Shown: positions 53,429-62,059, counted from the first letter of the stretch. The stretch is 64,000 nt of DNA from DATEPR01 sp036273855 (GCA_036273855.1 DASUGU010000106.1:45996-109995), one strand, 5' to 3'. Program-made: numbers and translations. The notes: generated by a model not told the origin, from the letters alone.

Positions 53429-54622
53429 TCAGCGGGCGCGGTACTCGCGCAGCAGGCCGCGGCTGATGATCGTCTTCTGGATCTCGCTGGTGCCCTCGCC
53501 GATCAGCAGGAACGGCGCCTCGCGCATCAGCCGCTCGATCTCGTACTCCTTGGAGTAGCCGTAGCCGCCGTGGATGCGGAACGCGTCCTGGGTGACCTCG
53601 GCGCAGTACTCGCTGGCGATCAGCTTGGCCATGCCGGCCTCGACGTCGTTGCGCGTGCCGGCGTCCTTGAGGCGGGCCGCGTTCACCATCATCAGGTGCG
53701 CCGCCTCGACCTTGGTGGCCATCTCGGCCAGCTTGAAGGCGATCGCCTGGTGCTCGGCGATCGGCTTGCCGAACGTGCGGCGCTGCTGGGCGTAGTCCAC
53801 GGCCAGCTCGAAGGCGCGGATCGAGATGCCGCACGCACGTGCGGCCACATTGACCCTGCCGACCTCGATACCGTCCATCATGAACCCGAAACCCTTGCCA
53901 GGTGCGGCACCCAGCACCTTGTCGGCGCCGATCCGGTAGTCCGCGAACACCGCTTCCGTGGTGTCGACGCCCTTGTAGCCCATCTTCTCGATCTTGCCCG
54001 GAATCGTGAGACCCGGTGCCACCTCACCGAATCCGGTCGGCTTCTCGACCAGGAACGCGGTCAGGTTCTGGTGCGGCTTCTCGGCTCCCTCGTCGGTGCG
54101 GGCCAGCAGCGCGATCAGGTTGGAGCTGCCGCCGTTGGTGAGCCACATCTTCGCGCCGTCGATGACGTAGTCGTCGCCGTCCCGCCGGGCGCGCGTCTTG
54201 ATGGCGGCGACGTCCGACCCCAGATCCGGCTCGGACATGGAGAAGGAGCCGCGCACCTCGCCGGTGGCCATCCTGGGCAGGAAATCGGATTTCTGCTCGG
54301 GCGTGCCGTGGTGGCGGATCATGTGCGCCACGATGAAATGCGTGTTGATCACGCCGGACACGCTCATCCAGCCGCGGGCGATCTGCTCGACGACGAGCGC
54401 GTAGGTCAGCAGCGACTCGCCGAGCCCGCCGTACTCCTCCGGGATGGTGAGCCCGAACAGGCCCATCTCCTTCATGCCATCGACGATGTCGGCCGGGTAC
54501 TCGTCGGCGTGCTCCAGGGCCTGCGCGTGGGGGATGATCTCCTTGTCCACGAAGTCGCGGACCGTGGCCAGGATCTCCTGCTGCACGTCGGTGAGTCCGG
54601 CGGTCTGGGCGAGGCGGGCCAT
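53429..54622 (-). CDS. Acyl-CoA dehydrogenase (FadE19-like)
   Basis: FAD flavoenzyme of 397 aa that introduces an alpha-beta double bond in an acyl-CoA. Signatures: FSMSEPDLGSDVAAIKT, AKMWLTNGGSSNLI, FGKPIAEHQAIAF, IHGGYGYSKEYEIERLMREAPFLLIGEGTSEIQ. The last segment holds the catalytic-base region. With MaoC and a CoA-ester lyase nearby, it matches the mycobacterial Rv2498c-Rv2500c set linked to branched-chain (leucine-type) catabolism. ATG 54622 has GAGGAG eight nt upstream and is preferred to TTG 54628. Confidence 0.93.
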   Translation of the reverse strand: MARLAQTAGLTDVQQEILATVRDFVDKEIIPHAQALEHADEYPADIVDGMKEMGLFGLTIPEEYGGLGESLLTYALVVEQIARGWMSVSGVINTHFIVAHMIRHHGTPEQKSDFLPRMATGEVRGSFSMSEPDLGSDVAAIKTRARRDGDDYVIDGAKMWLTNGGSSNLIALLARTDEGAEKPHQNLTAFLVEKPTGFGEVAPGLTIPGKIEKMGYKGVDTTEAVFADYRIGADKVLGAAPGKGFGFMMDGIEVGRVNVAARACGISIRAFELAVDYAQQRRTFGKPIAEHQAIAFKLAEMATKVEAAHLMMVNAARLKDAGTRNDVEAGMAKLIASEYCAEVTQDAFRIHGGYGYSKEYEIERLMREAPFLLIGEGTSEIQKTIISRGLLREYRAR

Positions 54623-54697
54623 GGGCAACTCCTCATCGCGACAAGCAAGTTACCGAGCAGTATGGCAGTTGTGGGGTGCCGTGGGCGGTGAGCGTGC

Positions 54698-54847
54698 TCA
54701 CCCGGCCACGGCCGTGCCGCATCCTCGGCAGTCCACCGCCAGCACGTACACGTCCTCGCCGCAGTTCGAACAGGCGCGGAAGCTCCGCTCGTACAGGTTG
54801 TCCCGCCTGCGCAGGCGCCGTTCCCTCGGTTGCCGGTGTTTAGCCAC
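54698..54847 (-). CDS. 49-residue zinc-ribbon protein
   Basis: Small protein with a strongly basic head (MAKHRQPRERRLRRRDNLYE) and two CxxC knuckles: ACSNCG and DCRGCG, 14 residues apart, the layout of a treble-clef or zinc ribbon. Too short for routine gene calls, but it has a GTG start, a TGA stop, a GGGGGA run just upstream and coherent composition. It may be a ribosome-associated or RNA-binding protein; no family was identified. Confidence 0.6.
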   Translation of the reverse strand: MAKHRQPRERRLRRRDNLYERSFRACSNCGEDVYVLAVDCRGCGTAVAG

Positions 54848-54912
54848 GTCCCCCAGCATCACCCGATCGGGAGGGCCCCTGGCAAGCCTTCGGCCGTTAT
54901 CTGTGCGTTATC

Positions 54913-55785
54913 TCACGGCAGTTCGGGCACCTCACGGCCGTCGATCTCGCGCTGCTTGTCGTCGGTGTGCTCGGCATGCACCTGCTGCCGGCTCTCCGTG
55001 CTCGCAGTGTGCGCCGCCGCCGTCGCCGCCTCCGCGCTGCGCTCCAGGAACCGGAGCAGCTCGACCGGGAACGGCAGCACCAGCGTCGAGTTCTTCTCGG
55101 CCGCCACCTGCACCACCGTCTCCAGCAGCCGCAGTTGGAGCGCTGCCGGGGTGTCCGACATCTTCGCCGCGGCCTGCGCCAGCTTCTCCGACGCCTGCAG
55201 TTCACCGTCCGCCGAGATGACCCGCGCCCGCCGCTCCCGCTCGGCCTCCGCCTGCCGGGACATGGACCGCTTCATCGCCTCGGGCAGCGCGACGTCCTTG
55301 ATCTCCACCCGGTCGATGTGGATGCCCCAGTCCAGAGCCGGGCTGTCGATCATCAGTTCTAAACCCTCGTTGAGGCGTTCCCGGTTGGACAACAGGTCGT
55401 CCAGTTCGCTCTTGCCGATGATCGAACGCAGGGACGTCTGCGCCACCTGCGCCACGGCGAACCGGTAGTCCTGCACGTTGACCACGGCCAGGACCGGGTC
55501 GATCACCTTGAAGTAGACGACGGCGTCCACCCGGACCGTCACGTTGTCCTTGGTGATCCCCTCCTGCGCCGGCACGGGCAGGGTGATGATCTGCATGTTC
55601 ACTTTCTTCATGCGATCAGCGATCGGGACGATGGCCGTCAGGCCGGGCCCGCGCGGGTCCCGATGCACCCGCCCGAACCGGAACACCAGCCCGCGCTCGT
55701 ACTGCTTGACCACCCGTACCCCGGTCATGCCCGTCAGCGCCAGGAAGGCACCCACGCCGATCAGCACGTCAATCAGAGCCGTCAT
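54913..55785 (-). CDS. Slipin/stomatin (SPFH domain) protein
   Basis: Protein of 290 aa: N-terminal membrane anchor (DVLIGVGAFLALTGMTG), SPFH domain (VKQYERGLVFRFGRVHRDPRGPGLTAIVPIADRM... KVIDPVLAVVNVQDYRFAVAQVAQTSLRSIIGKSELDDLLSNRERLNEGLE), then a coiled coil rich in Ala/Glu and an acidic tail. Slipins organise membrane microdomains. ATG 55785 precedes the anchor. No partner NfeD gene is adjacent. Confidence 0.9.
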   Translation of the reverse strand: MTALIDVLIGVGAFLALTGMTGVRVVKQYERGLVFRFGRVHRDPRGPGLTAIVPIADRMKKVNMQIITLPVPAQEGITKDNVTVRVDAVVYFKVIDPVLAVVNVQDYRFAVAQVAQTSLRSIIGKSELDDLLSNRERLNEGLELMIDSPALDWGIHIDRVEIKDVALPEAMKRSMSRQAEAERERRARVISADGELQASEKLAQAAAKMSDTPAALQLRLLETVVQVAAEKNSTLVLPFPVELLRFLERSAEAATAAAHTASTESRQQVHAEHTDDKQREIDGREVPELP

Positions 55786-55893
55786 GCGACACGCTCCCGC
55801 GTCCAGCCGCGACCGACCGGAGCGGCCGTGCCGCGTACCCAGTGATATTACGCCGGTCACCTGCCGAAAAGGCCGTCTCGCACGGTCTCGCCG

Positions 55894-56574
55894 TTACGCC
55901 AGCGCTGTGGCGCGGGCCTCCAGCCCGGTCAGCCAGGCATGCAGGTGCGGACACTGCTGACGAAGACGGCCGAGTCCCAGTTCGGCGACAGCCAGCGGGC
56001 CGTCGGTGGCCTTCAGGTAGTCGTCCTCTCGATAACTCCGCAGGCGCTTCGACGGCGCAGTCTCCGGTCCGTCGTTGACCAATTCAGGACCACCTGCGGC
56101 GGCGACATCCGCCCGCATGCGGGCCAGGAGATCCGGATCCCGATACAGGTCGGCCAACTGCTCGGCCGCGGCGAAGACCCAGCTCTCAGCCTCGTGCAGG
56201 GTGAGATGCGGCACGAAACGCAGGTCGTCGATCGCGGCCCCCATGGCTGCCTCGACATGCCCGACGCGGATCCGGGCATCGCCGCTCGGCCTCGATGACA
56301 TGCCGGGCACGTCGCCCGGCAACCCGTAGTAGTCGATGATCGTGGTCACCGCAGCGAAGCTCCTGCCGCTCAGGAGGCGGCGGATGTCCCGCTCGAGCTT
56401 CGCCCAACTGGTAACCCCACCGCGATGCGCCGGCCCGTCCACCAGACGTTTGGTCACCAGGATCGACCAGCTCACTGTCCAGCCGGCAGTCCGCAGGTGT
56501 GGCTCCAGAACATTCCGCAGCATGACCTCTTCGGTCTGGCCCTCGAGCAGTACATGCAGTCGAGGCTCAGCCAT
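55894..56574 (-). CDS. DUF4276 family protein (toprim-like) of an ATPase pair
   Basis: Protein of 226 aa of the DUF4276 type. Toprim-like acid motifs: LLEGQTEEVMLRNVL (Glu at the start), TTIIDYYGLPGD, and HEAESWVFA later. It overlaps the AAA ATPase gene by 8 nt on the same strand, so the two are coupled. Nuclease-plus-ATPase pairs of this form (compare OLD/GajA, PARIS) act in phage defence; whether this pair does is inference. Codon use is visibly more AT-rich than in neighbours. Confidence 0.82.
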   Translation of the reverse strand: MAEPRLHVLLEGQTEEVMLRNVLEPHLRTAGWTVSWSILVTKRLVDGPAHRGGVTSWAKLERDIRRLLSGRSFAAVTTIIDYYGLPGDVPGMSSRPSGDARIRVGHVEAAMGAAIDDLRFVPHLTLHEAESWVFAAAEQLADLYRDPDLLARMRADVAAAGGPELVNDGPETAPSKRLRSYREDDYLKATDGPLAVAELGLGRLRQQCPHLHAWLTGLEARATALA

Positions 56575-57643
56575 CCAGGCCCTCGCGGTTCGGCCGCCCG
56601 CCCAGGAGGTTCTTCTCCCACAATTCGCCGAGCGAGTACTCAGCGAGCCATTCGGCCAACGCACGTCGATCGGGCCGAAGGAACTGGGACGCGCCGTCTC
56701 GGCGCTCGACGACGATGACATCGTCAAGCTGGAACTGGCCGAGCAGCGTGACCGACTGGGTCGCGAACAGCACTTGGCTGCGCGTCGCGGCCTGCCTGAG
56801 CAGTTCAGCGAGTTGCATGATCGCGAACGGGTGCAGGCCGAGCTCCGGCTCGTCAAGAACAACGAGGGCCGGCAGATCAGGATGCAACAGCAGAGTCGTC
56901 AAGCAGATGAACCGAAGCGTGCCGTCCGACATCTGATCCGCCGAGAACACGCCATCCGAACCGACCTGACGCCAGCGCAGCCGCACTCGGTCCTGCTCTT
57001 CGGGAACCAGGACGAAATCCCGGAAGAACGGAGCGACGGTTTGTATCGCCGAGACGATCCGCCGGTATGCGACCGCCTTGGCCTTGTCGCTGCTCCGCGC
57101 CAGATCGAACAACATCGCTGCGAGATTGGCGCCGTCGTTGCGCAACGCGATGTTGTCAGCGGTCGGGATCGCCTGTTTGATCGGCGAGCGAACAGATGTG
57201 TCGTGAAAATGGAAAACCCGGACACCACCGAGCTCCGGCCCCAGCGGATACCCCAACGGACGTAGCCCGCTCTCGGACGATCCTCCGTCGAGATGGACGG
57301 CCTCCCCCGTACTCGACACATGCGCGTACTCGAAGCCGAAGATCAACTTTTGATCAGCTGCTTGCAGTAACGATGCGTCGTATTCCACGTTGCTCGCCCG
57401 GATCCGGAGCGCGATCCGTTCCGCTCTGTCATTGATCAGCGAACCGGCACCGCCGTTGAGCCCCACGAACAGGCCCAATTCACCGTCAACGAGCCTGCCG
57501 AGCAGTTCGAACACCCGAACGAAGTTGGACTTGCCAGCGCCATTGGCCCCGACAAGTGCGTTGAGCCGATTCAGCTTGACGCTGGCCGAACGGATCGAGA
57601 GGAAGCCCTCGATGTCGATCCGATCCAACGTCCAGTCGACCAT
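56567..57643 (-). CDS. AAA15/ABC-type ATPase paired with DUF4276
   Basis: Protein of 358 aa: Walker A LVGANGAGKSN (residues 31-41 approx.), signature QMSDGTLRF, Walker B LVVLDEPELGLHP, and H-loop region FATQSVTLLGQF. No long coiled coil. The layout is that of RloA/OLD-like SMC-type ATPases. The 5' end has a TAGAGT -10 (57655-57650) and GTTACA -35 (57678-57673) that would make a leaderless mRNA. Local G+C is near 55 % in parts (57301-57360) against about 70 % around it, so it looks acquired. Confidence 0.88.
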   Translation of the reverse strand: MVDWTLDRIDIEGFLSIRSASVKLNRLNALVGANGAGKSNFVRVFELLGRLVDGELGLFVGLNGGAGSLINDRAERIALRIRASNVEYDASLLQAADQKLIFGFEYAHVSSTGEAVHLDGGSSESGLRPLGYPLGPELGGVRVFHFHDTSVRSPIKQAIPTADNIALRNDGANLAAMLFDLARSSDKAKAVAYRRIVSAIQTVAPFFRDFVLVPEEQDRVRLRWRQVGSDGVFSADQMSDGTLRFICLTTLLLHPDLPALVVLDEPELGLHPFAIMQLAELLRQAATRSQVLFATQSVTLLGQFQLDDVIVVERRDGASQFLRPDRRALAEWLAEYSLGELWEKNLLGGRPNREGLDG

Positions 57644-57649
57644 GTGATC

Positions 57650-57678
57650 ACTCTACGAGGAGTTACCTGCGATGTAAC
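57650..57678 (-). promoter_or_regulatory. Promoter of the ATPase/DUF4276 cassette with internal dyad
   Basis: On the minus strand, GTTACA (57678-57673) and TAGAGT (57655-57650) are separated by 17 bp; the start of transcription would fall on the ATG at 57643. GTTAC and GTAAC (57662-57666 and 57674-57678 on plus) form a 5-bp dyad spaced by 7 bp within this promoter, a possible operator. Confidence 0.5.
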
Positions 57679-57699
57679 ACCGATCCGTCGGCTGGCGTG

Positions 57700-58659
57700 T
57701 CATGCCTCCGGTGGGGTCCAGCGGTCGCCTCGCTGCATGCCGGCCGCGCGGCCCTTGCCGGATACGACCAGGGCCATCTTGCGGGAGGCCTCGTCGATCA
57801 TCTCGTCGCCGAGCATGGCCGAGCCCTTCTTGCCGCCGGCCTCGGACGTGTACCACTCGTAGGCGTCCAGGATGTTCTCGGCGTGGTCGTAGTCGGCCTG
57901 GGTGGGGCTGAACACCTCGTTGCAGATGTCGACCTGGCCGGGGTGGAGGACCCATTTGCCGTCGAAACCGAGTGCCGCCGCGCGCCCGGCCACGCGGCGG
58001 TAGCCGTCGACGTCCTTGATCTGCAGGTACGGGCCGTCGATGGCCTGTTTGTCGTAGGCCCGCGCGGCCATGAGGATGCGCATCAGGATGTAGTGGTAGG
58101 CGTCGCCGACGTCATAACCCGGCGGCTGCTCACCGACCACAAGGGACTTCATGTTGATGCTGGCCATGAAGTCGGCCGGGCCGAAGATGATCGTCTCCAC
58201 CCTGGGTGACGCCTGGGCGATGTCGTCCACGTTGATCAGTCCGAGCGCGTTCTCGATCTGTGCCTCGATGCCGATCCGGCCGACCTCGTAGCCCATGGTC
58301 TTCTCGACCTGGGTCAGCAACAGGTCCAGCGCCCGCACCTGGTCGGCGGTCTGCACCTTGGGCAGCATCAGGCAGTCCAGGTTGGCGCCCGCGCCCTCGA
58401 CGACCTCGACCACGTCGCGGTACGTCCACTCGGTGGTCCAGTCGTTGACCCTGACCACCCTGATCCGCTCGCCCCAGCCGCCCTCGTTGAGCGCGGCCAC
58501 GATGTTCTTGCGGGCGCCCGGCTTGGCCAGCGGCGCGACCGCGTCCTCGAGGTCCAGGAACACCTGGTCGACCGGCTGGGTCCGGGCCTTCTCCAGGAAA
58601 CGCGGGTTGCTGCCGGGTACCGCGAGGCAGGAGCGGCGGGGGCGAAGGCGGTCGACCAC
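57700..58659 (-). CDS. HpcH/HpaI-type CoA-ester lyase (CitE-like)
   Basis: Protein of 319 aa of the CitE/MCL family. Signatures: RRSCLAVPGSNPRFLEKA, DQVFLDLEDAVAPLAKPGARKNI, RVNDWTTEWTYRDV, MLPKVQTADQV, GIEAQIENALGLINVDDIAQ and FGPADFMASI. Family members cleave hydroxyacyl-CoA (citramalyl-CoA or related) in an aldol fashion. The gene would act with the upstream acyl-CoA dehydrogenase and MaoC. GTG 58659 has GGAGGTCC about 5 nt upstream. Confidence 0.92.
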   Translation of the reverse strand: MVDRLRPRRSCLAVPGSNPRFLEKARTQPVDQVFLDLEDAVAPLAKPGARKNIVAALNEGGWGERIRVVRVNDWTTEWTYRDVVEVVEGAGANLDCLMLPKVQTADQVRALDLLLTQVEKTMGYEVGRIGIEAQIENALGLINVDDIAQASPRVETIIFGPADFMASINMKSLVVGEQPPGYDVGDAYHYILMRILMAARAYDKQAIDGPYLQIKDVDGYRRVAGRAAALGFDGKWVLHPGQVDICNEVFSPTQADYDHAENILDAYEWYTSEAGGKKGSAMLGDEMIDEASRKMALVVSGKGRAAGMQRGDRWTPPEA

Positions 58660-58766
58660 GGGGACCTCCTGGAGTCGGCTGGGTACTGATCGGTAACAGT
58701 GGCACGCACCGGGCCCGGCCGCTATTCGCTTGAGTCGTCTTTCACACCGCCCGTAGCCTCGGCGCC

Positions 58767-59651
58767 GTGACGTTCGCGGTGCCGCAGGGCTACCTGGACC
58801 AGTTCGACGAGCAGGATCTGGCCGAACGCGGTGACTGGCTGGCGGCGCTCCCGGCGAACGCACGGGACTACGCGCGGCGCTGGGACCTGCGCCCGGACGG
58901 TCCCGCGCTGTACGGCTGGGTCGGCGTGGTCTGGCCGGTGCTCCGCGCGGACGGCACGCCCGCGATGCTGAAACTGTCGTGGCCACACCCGGAGGCGGCC
59001 GGCGAGGCCGCCGCGCTGACCACGTGGGCCGGCCACGGCACGGTCCGGGTGTTCGAGCACGACGACTACGTCCTGCTGCTGGAACGCCTCGACCCGCACC
59101 GGTCGCTCAACGAGCAACCGCTGGCCGAGGCCGTGGACCTCGCCGCCCAGGTGCTGCGCAGGCTGACCGTGCCCGCGCCGCCGCTGGACCGGGTGCTCAT
59201 CGAGGTGGCGGCCACCTACGCCGATGAACTGCCCGGACAGAACGCCGCCCTGGGGCACCCGGTCGACCAGAAGATGCTGGACGAGGCCGTGGACCACTGC
59301 CGCACGCTCGGCCCGGCCGCCGGGTCGCTGCTGGTGAACGAGGACCTGCACTACTTCAACGTGCTGCGCGGCGCCCGAGAGCCGTGGCTGCTCATCGATC
59401 CCAAGCCGATCGCCGGCGACCCGGAGTTCGCGGTGATCCCGCTGCTGTGGAACAGGTACGAGGAATCCGGTGGGCCACAAGGGGTTCCGGACCGGACGGC
59501 ACGCATCGTCGAGGTGGCCGGACTGGATCCGGACAAGGCCAGGGCGTGGACGCTGGTGCGGGCGGTGCGCAACTGGCTGGGGGCGCTGGAGTACAGCGGG
59601 TTCCCGTACGCGGAGACGCTGGCCGGAATTGCCACGGCCACCCACGGCTGA
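58767..59651 (+). CDS. APH(6)-like phosphotransferase
   Basis: Protein of 294 aa resembling streptomycin/hydroxyurea phosphotransferases. The fold segments YGWVGVVWPVLRADGTPAMLKLSWPHPEAAGEAAALTTWAGHGTVRVFEHDD and LLIDPKPIAGDPEFAVIPLLWNRYEE are typical. The catalytic loop reads SLLVNEDLHYFNVL, where the family usually has HGDLH: the catalytic Asp is kept, but His-Gly before it is Asn-Glu. Resistance to an antibiotic is possible but not proven; a divergent catalytic loop may mean another substrate. Divergent from the lyase gene. Confidence 0.85.
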   Translation: MTFAVPQGYLDQFDEQDLAERGDWLAALPANARDYARRWDLRPDGPALYGWVGVVWPVLRADGTPAMLKLSWPHPEAAGEAAALTTWAGHGTVRVFEHDDYVLLLERLDPHRSLNEQPLAEAVDLAAQVLRRLTVPAPPLDRVLIEVAATYADELPGQNAALGHPVDQKMLDEAVDHCRTLGPAAGSLLVNEDLHYFNVLRGAREPWLLIDPKPIAGDPEFAVIPLLWNRYEESGGPQGVPDRTARIVEVAGLDPDKARAWTLVRAVRNWLGALEYSGFPYAETLAGIATATHG

Positions 59652-59714
59652 CCGGCGCGAGCGTCCGGTCTGTCGATTTCTCGGCGCGTGAGCGCGGCCA
59701 CTAACCTCACCCGC

Positions 59715-61028
59715 ATGGCAGCCGTGAACAGGGTATTCGCAGCCCGGCTCGCCGGGCTCCCGGTGTTCGGGCCGGACGGCGAGTCGATCGGGCGGGTGCG
59801 GGACATCGTGGCCGGTCTGCGGCCGGACCGACAGCCGCCCAGGGCGTTGGGCATCGTCATCGAGGTGATGTCCCGGCGGCGGATCTTCGTGCCCATGTTG
59901 CGGGTCACGTCGATCGAGCCGAACGCGGTGACCCTGGCCACCGGCCGGGTCAACCTGCGCCGGTTCAGCCAGCGGCCCAGCGAGGTGCTGGTGGTCGGCC
60001 AGTTGCTGGACGCGCGGGTGACGCTGGCCGGGCCGCCCGCCGGGCTGGACGTGGGCGAGCAGATCACCGCGGTCGTGGTGGACGCCGCCATGGAGCAGAC
60101 CAGGACCAGGGACTGGCTGGTCACCAAGCTCGCCGTGCAGGAACGCAACCGGCTGCTGTCCCGCCGCGGCCCGCTGCGGGTGCTGGCCTGGGAGGACGTC
60201 GGCGGCATCGGCCTGCTCGACCTGACCGGCCAGCCGCAGGGCGCCCAGCGGCTGCTCGCCATCTACGACGGCATGCGCCCGGCGGACGTGGCCAGCGCGC
60301 TGCTGGACCTGCCGGTGAAGCGCCGCTACGAGGTGGCGGACGCGATGGACGACGAGCGCCTGGCCGACATCATCGAGGAGCTGCCCGAGGACGACCAGAA
60401 GGACCTCCTGGCCCACCTCGACGACGAGCGGGCGGCCGACGTCCTGGAGGCGATGAACCCGGACGACGCCGCCGACCTGCTGGCCGAGCTGCCGGAACTG
60501 GAGAAGGAGCGGCTGCTGGCCCTGATGGAGCCGGAGGAGTCCGCGCCGGTCAAGCGGCTGCTGCAGTACTCGTTCGACACGGCGGGCGGCCTGATGACGC
60601 CCGAGCCGGTGATCCTCTCCCCGGACGCCACCGTCGCCGAGGCGCTGGCGCGGGTGCGCAACGCCGACCTGGCCGTGGCGCTGTCCACGATGGTGTTCGT
60701 GTGCCGGTCGCCGCAGGCCACGCCGACCGGCCGCTACCTGGGCTGCGTGCATTTCCAGCGGCTGCTCCGCGAGCCGCCGTCCGACCTGGTGGCCGGCGTG
60801 GTGGACACTGATCTGGACAGCCTGTCCCCCACCGACCCGCTCGCCGACGTGACCCGCTACTTCGCGGCCTACAACCTGGTGTGCGCGCCGGTGGTGGACG
60901 ACGAGGAACATCTCCTCGGCGCCGTCACGGTGGACGACGTCCTGGACCACTTGCTGCCGGAGGACTGGCGGGAGACCGGCCGTTACCCGCATCCGGCAGA
61001 AGACCGGCAGGAGCCAAGCCATGCCTGA
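59715..61028 (+). CDS. MgtE N-terminal/CBS domain protein without transporter domain
   Basis: Protein of 437 aa. An N-terminal PRC-barrel-like segment (LAGLPVFGPDGESIGRVRDIV and a second copy around LAWEDVGGIGLLDLTGQPQG), then the MgtE_N superhelix (LPVKRRYEVADAMDDERLADIIEELPEDDQKDLLAHLDDERAADVLEAMNPDDAADLLAELPE), then two CBS motifs (GGLMTPEPVILSPDATVAEA; LGAVTVDDVLDHLLP). The Mg2+ channel module of MgtE is missing; the protein is soluble. Mycobacteria have the same arrangement (Rv1232c-like). It overlaps the DUF1003 gene by 8 nt. ATG 59715. Confidence 0.9.
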   Translation: MAAVNRVFAARLAGLPVFGPDGESIGRVRDIVAGLRPDRQPPRALGIVIEVMSRRRIFVPMLRVTSIEPNAVTLATGRVNLRRFSQRPSEVLVVGQLLDARVTLAGPPAGLDVGEQITAVVVDAAMEQTRTRDWLVTKLAVQERNRLLSRRGPLRVLAWEDVGGIGLLDLTGQPQGAQRLLAIYDGMRPADVASALLDLPVKRRYEVADAMDDERLADIIEELPEDDQKDLLAHLDDERAADVLEAMNPDDAADLLAELPELEKERLLALMEPEESAPVKRLLQYSFDTAGGLMTPEPVILSPDATVAEALARVRNADLAVALSTMVFVCRSPQATPTGRYLGCVHFQRLLREPPSDLVAGVVDTDLDSLSPTDPLADVTRYFAAYNLVCAPVVDDEEHLLGAVTVDDVLDHLLPEDWRETGRYPHPAEDRQEPSHA

Positions 61029-61587
61029 GCTGACCATGCCACGCCGCCGGCTGGACCAACCGCGCCGGCCGCGCAGGCTGACCGTCGAGGTCGATCCCGA
61101 GGCGTTCGGCCGGTTCTCCGAACGGCTGGCCCGTTTCATGGGCACCGGGACGTTCCTGTTCTGGCAGACGCTGTTCGTGGCTGTGTGGATCGCGGTCAAC
61201 CTGTCCGCCGCGGCGTTCCGCTGGGATCCCTATCCGTTCATCCTGCTCAACCTGTGCTTCTCCACCCAGGCCGCGTACGCGGCGCCGCTGATCCTGCTGG
61301 CGCAGAACCGCCAGGACGACCGGGACCGCATCTCGCTGGAGGAGGATCGGGTCCGGGCCGGGCAGACCAAGGCGGACACCGAGTTCCTGGCTCGCGAGCT
61401 GGCCGCGCTGCGCCTGGCCATCGGCGAGATCGCCACCCGCGACTACCTGCGCGGCGAACTGGACCGGCTGCGCCAGGAACTGGTGCACGAGGTGAAGCCG
61501 CGCAAGCGCAAGGGTGCCCAGCCCTCCGCCGAGACGGTGCGGGACTCGCCGGCCTGGGACGACGAGCCCGAACACCAGCGACGCTGA
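61021..61587 (+). CDS. DUF1003 membrane protein
   Basis: Protein of 188 aa. Two spans (TFLFWQTLFVAVWIAVNLSAAAF and PFILLNLCFSTQAAYAAPLILLAQN) with the DUF1003 signature NRQDDRDRISLEEDRV following, then a coiled coil and a basic tail. Its ATG lies inside the end of the MgtE_N gene, so the two are coupled and probably work together at the membrane. Convergent with marR (1 bp between stops). Confidence 0.9.
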   Translation: MPELTMPRRRLDQPRRPRRLTVEVDPEAFGRFSERLARFMGTGTFLFWQTLFVAVWIAVNLSAAAFRWDPYPFILLNLCFSTQAAYAAPLILLAQNRQDDRDRISLEEDRVRAGQTKADTEFLARELAALRLAIGEIATRDYLRGELDRLRQELVHEVKPRKRKGAQPSAETVRDSPAWDDEPEHQRR

Positions 61588-61588
61588 C

Positions 61589-62059
61589 TCACTCCTCGGG
61601 CGGCTTCTCCGCGGCCAGCTTCTCGCAGGTGTCGCCGAACGCGACCAGGTCGGTGCCGTCCAGGCGGCCGGCGAAGTGCCGGGCCACGCCGGACAGGTGG
61701 GCGCCGGTGGCGTCGCGCAGGCGGTCGTAGCCGAGCTGGGTGAGCACCGCCACAACGCCCCGGCCGTCGGTGTCCACCCTGGCCCTGGACACCAGGCCGC
61801 CGCGCTCCAGCCGATCCACCAGCCGGGTGACACCCGACCGGGACAGCAGCACGGCGTCGGCCAGCTCGGTCATCCGCAGCCGGTGATCGGGCGCCTCGGC
61901 CAGTTGGACCAGGACGTCGTACGAGGCAAGGGAAAGTCGTTGCGCCGCGAGCAGCTCCGCTTCCAGCACGCGGGTGAGGTGCGCGTGCGCTCGCAGGAAC
62001 GACCGCCACACGCCCAGTTCCGTCCGGCTCAGCAGGCGAGCCGCACCCGATGGAGGCAC
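61589..62059 (-). CDS. MarR family regulator
   Basis: Protein of 156 aa with the MarR winged helix: FLRAHAHLTRVLEAELLAAQRLSLASYDVLVQLAEAPDHRLRMTELADAVLLSRSGVTRLVDRLERGGLVSRARVDTDGRG. GTG 62059 is chosen because a TAACAT -10 (62073-62068 on the minus strand) would give a nearly leaderless transcript. Divergent from mrp, 188 bp between starts. Ligand unknown. Confidence 0.9.
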   Translation of the reverse strand: MPPSGAARLLSRTELGVWRSFLRAHAHLTRVLEAELLAAQRLSLASYDVLVQLAEAPDHRLRMTELADAVLLSRSGVTRLVDRLERGGLVSRARVDTDGRGVVAVLTQLGYDRLRDATGAHLSGVARHFAGRLDGTDLVAFGDTCEKLAAEKPPEE

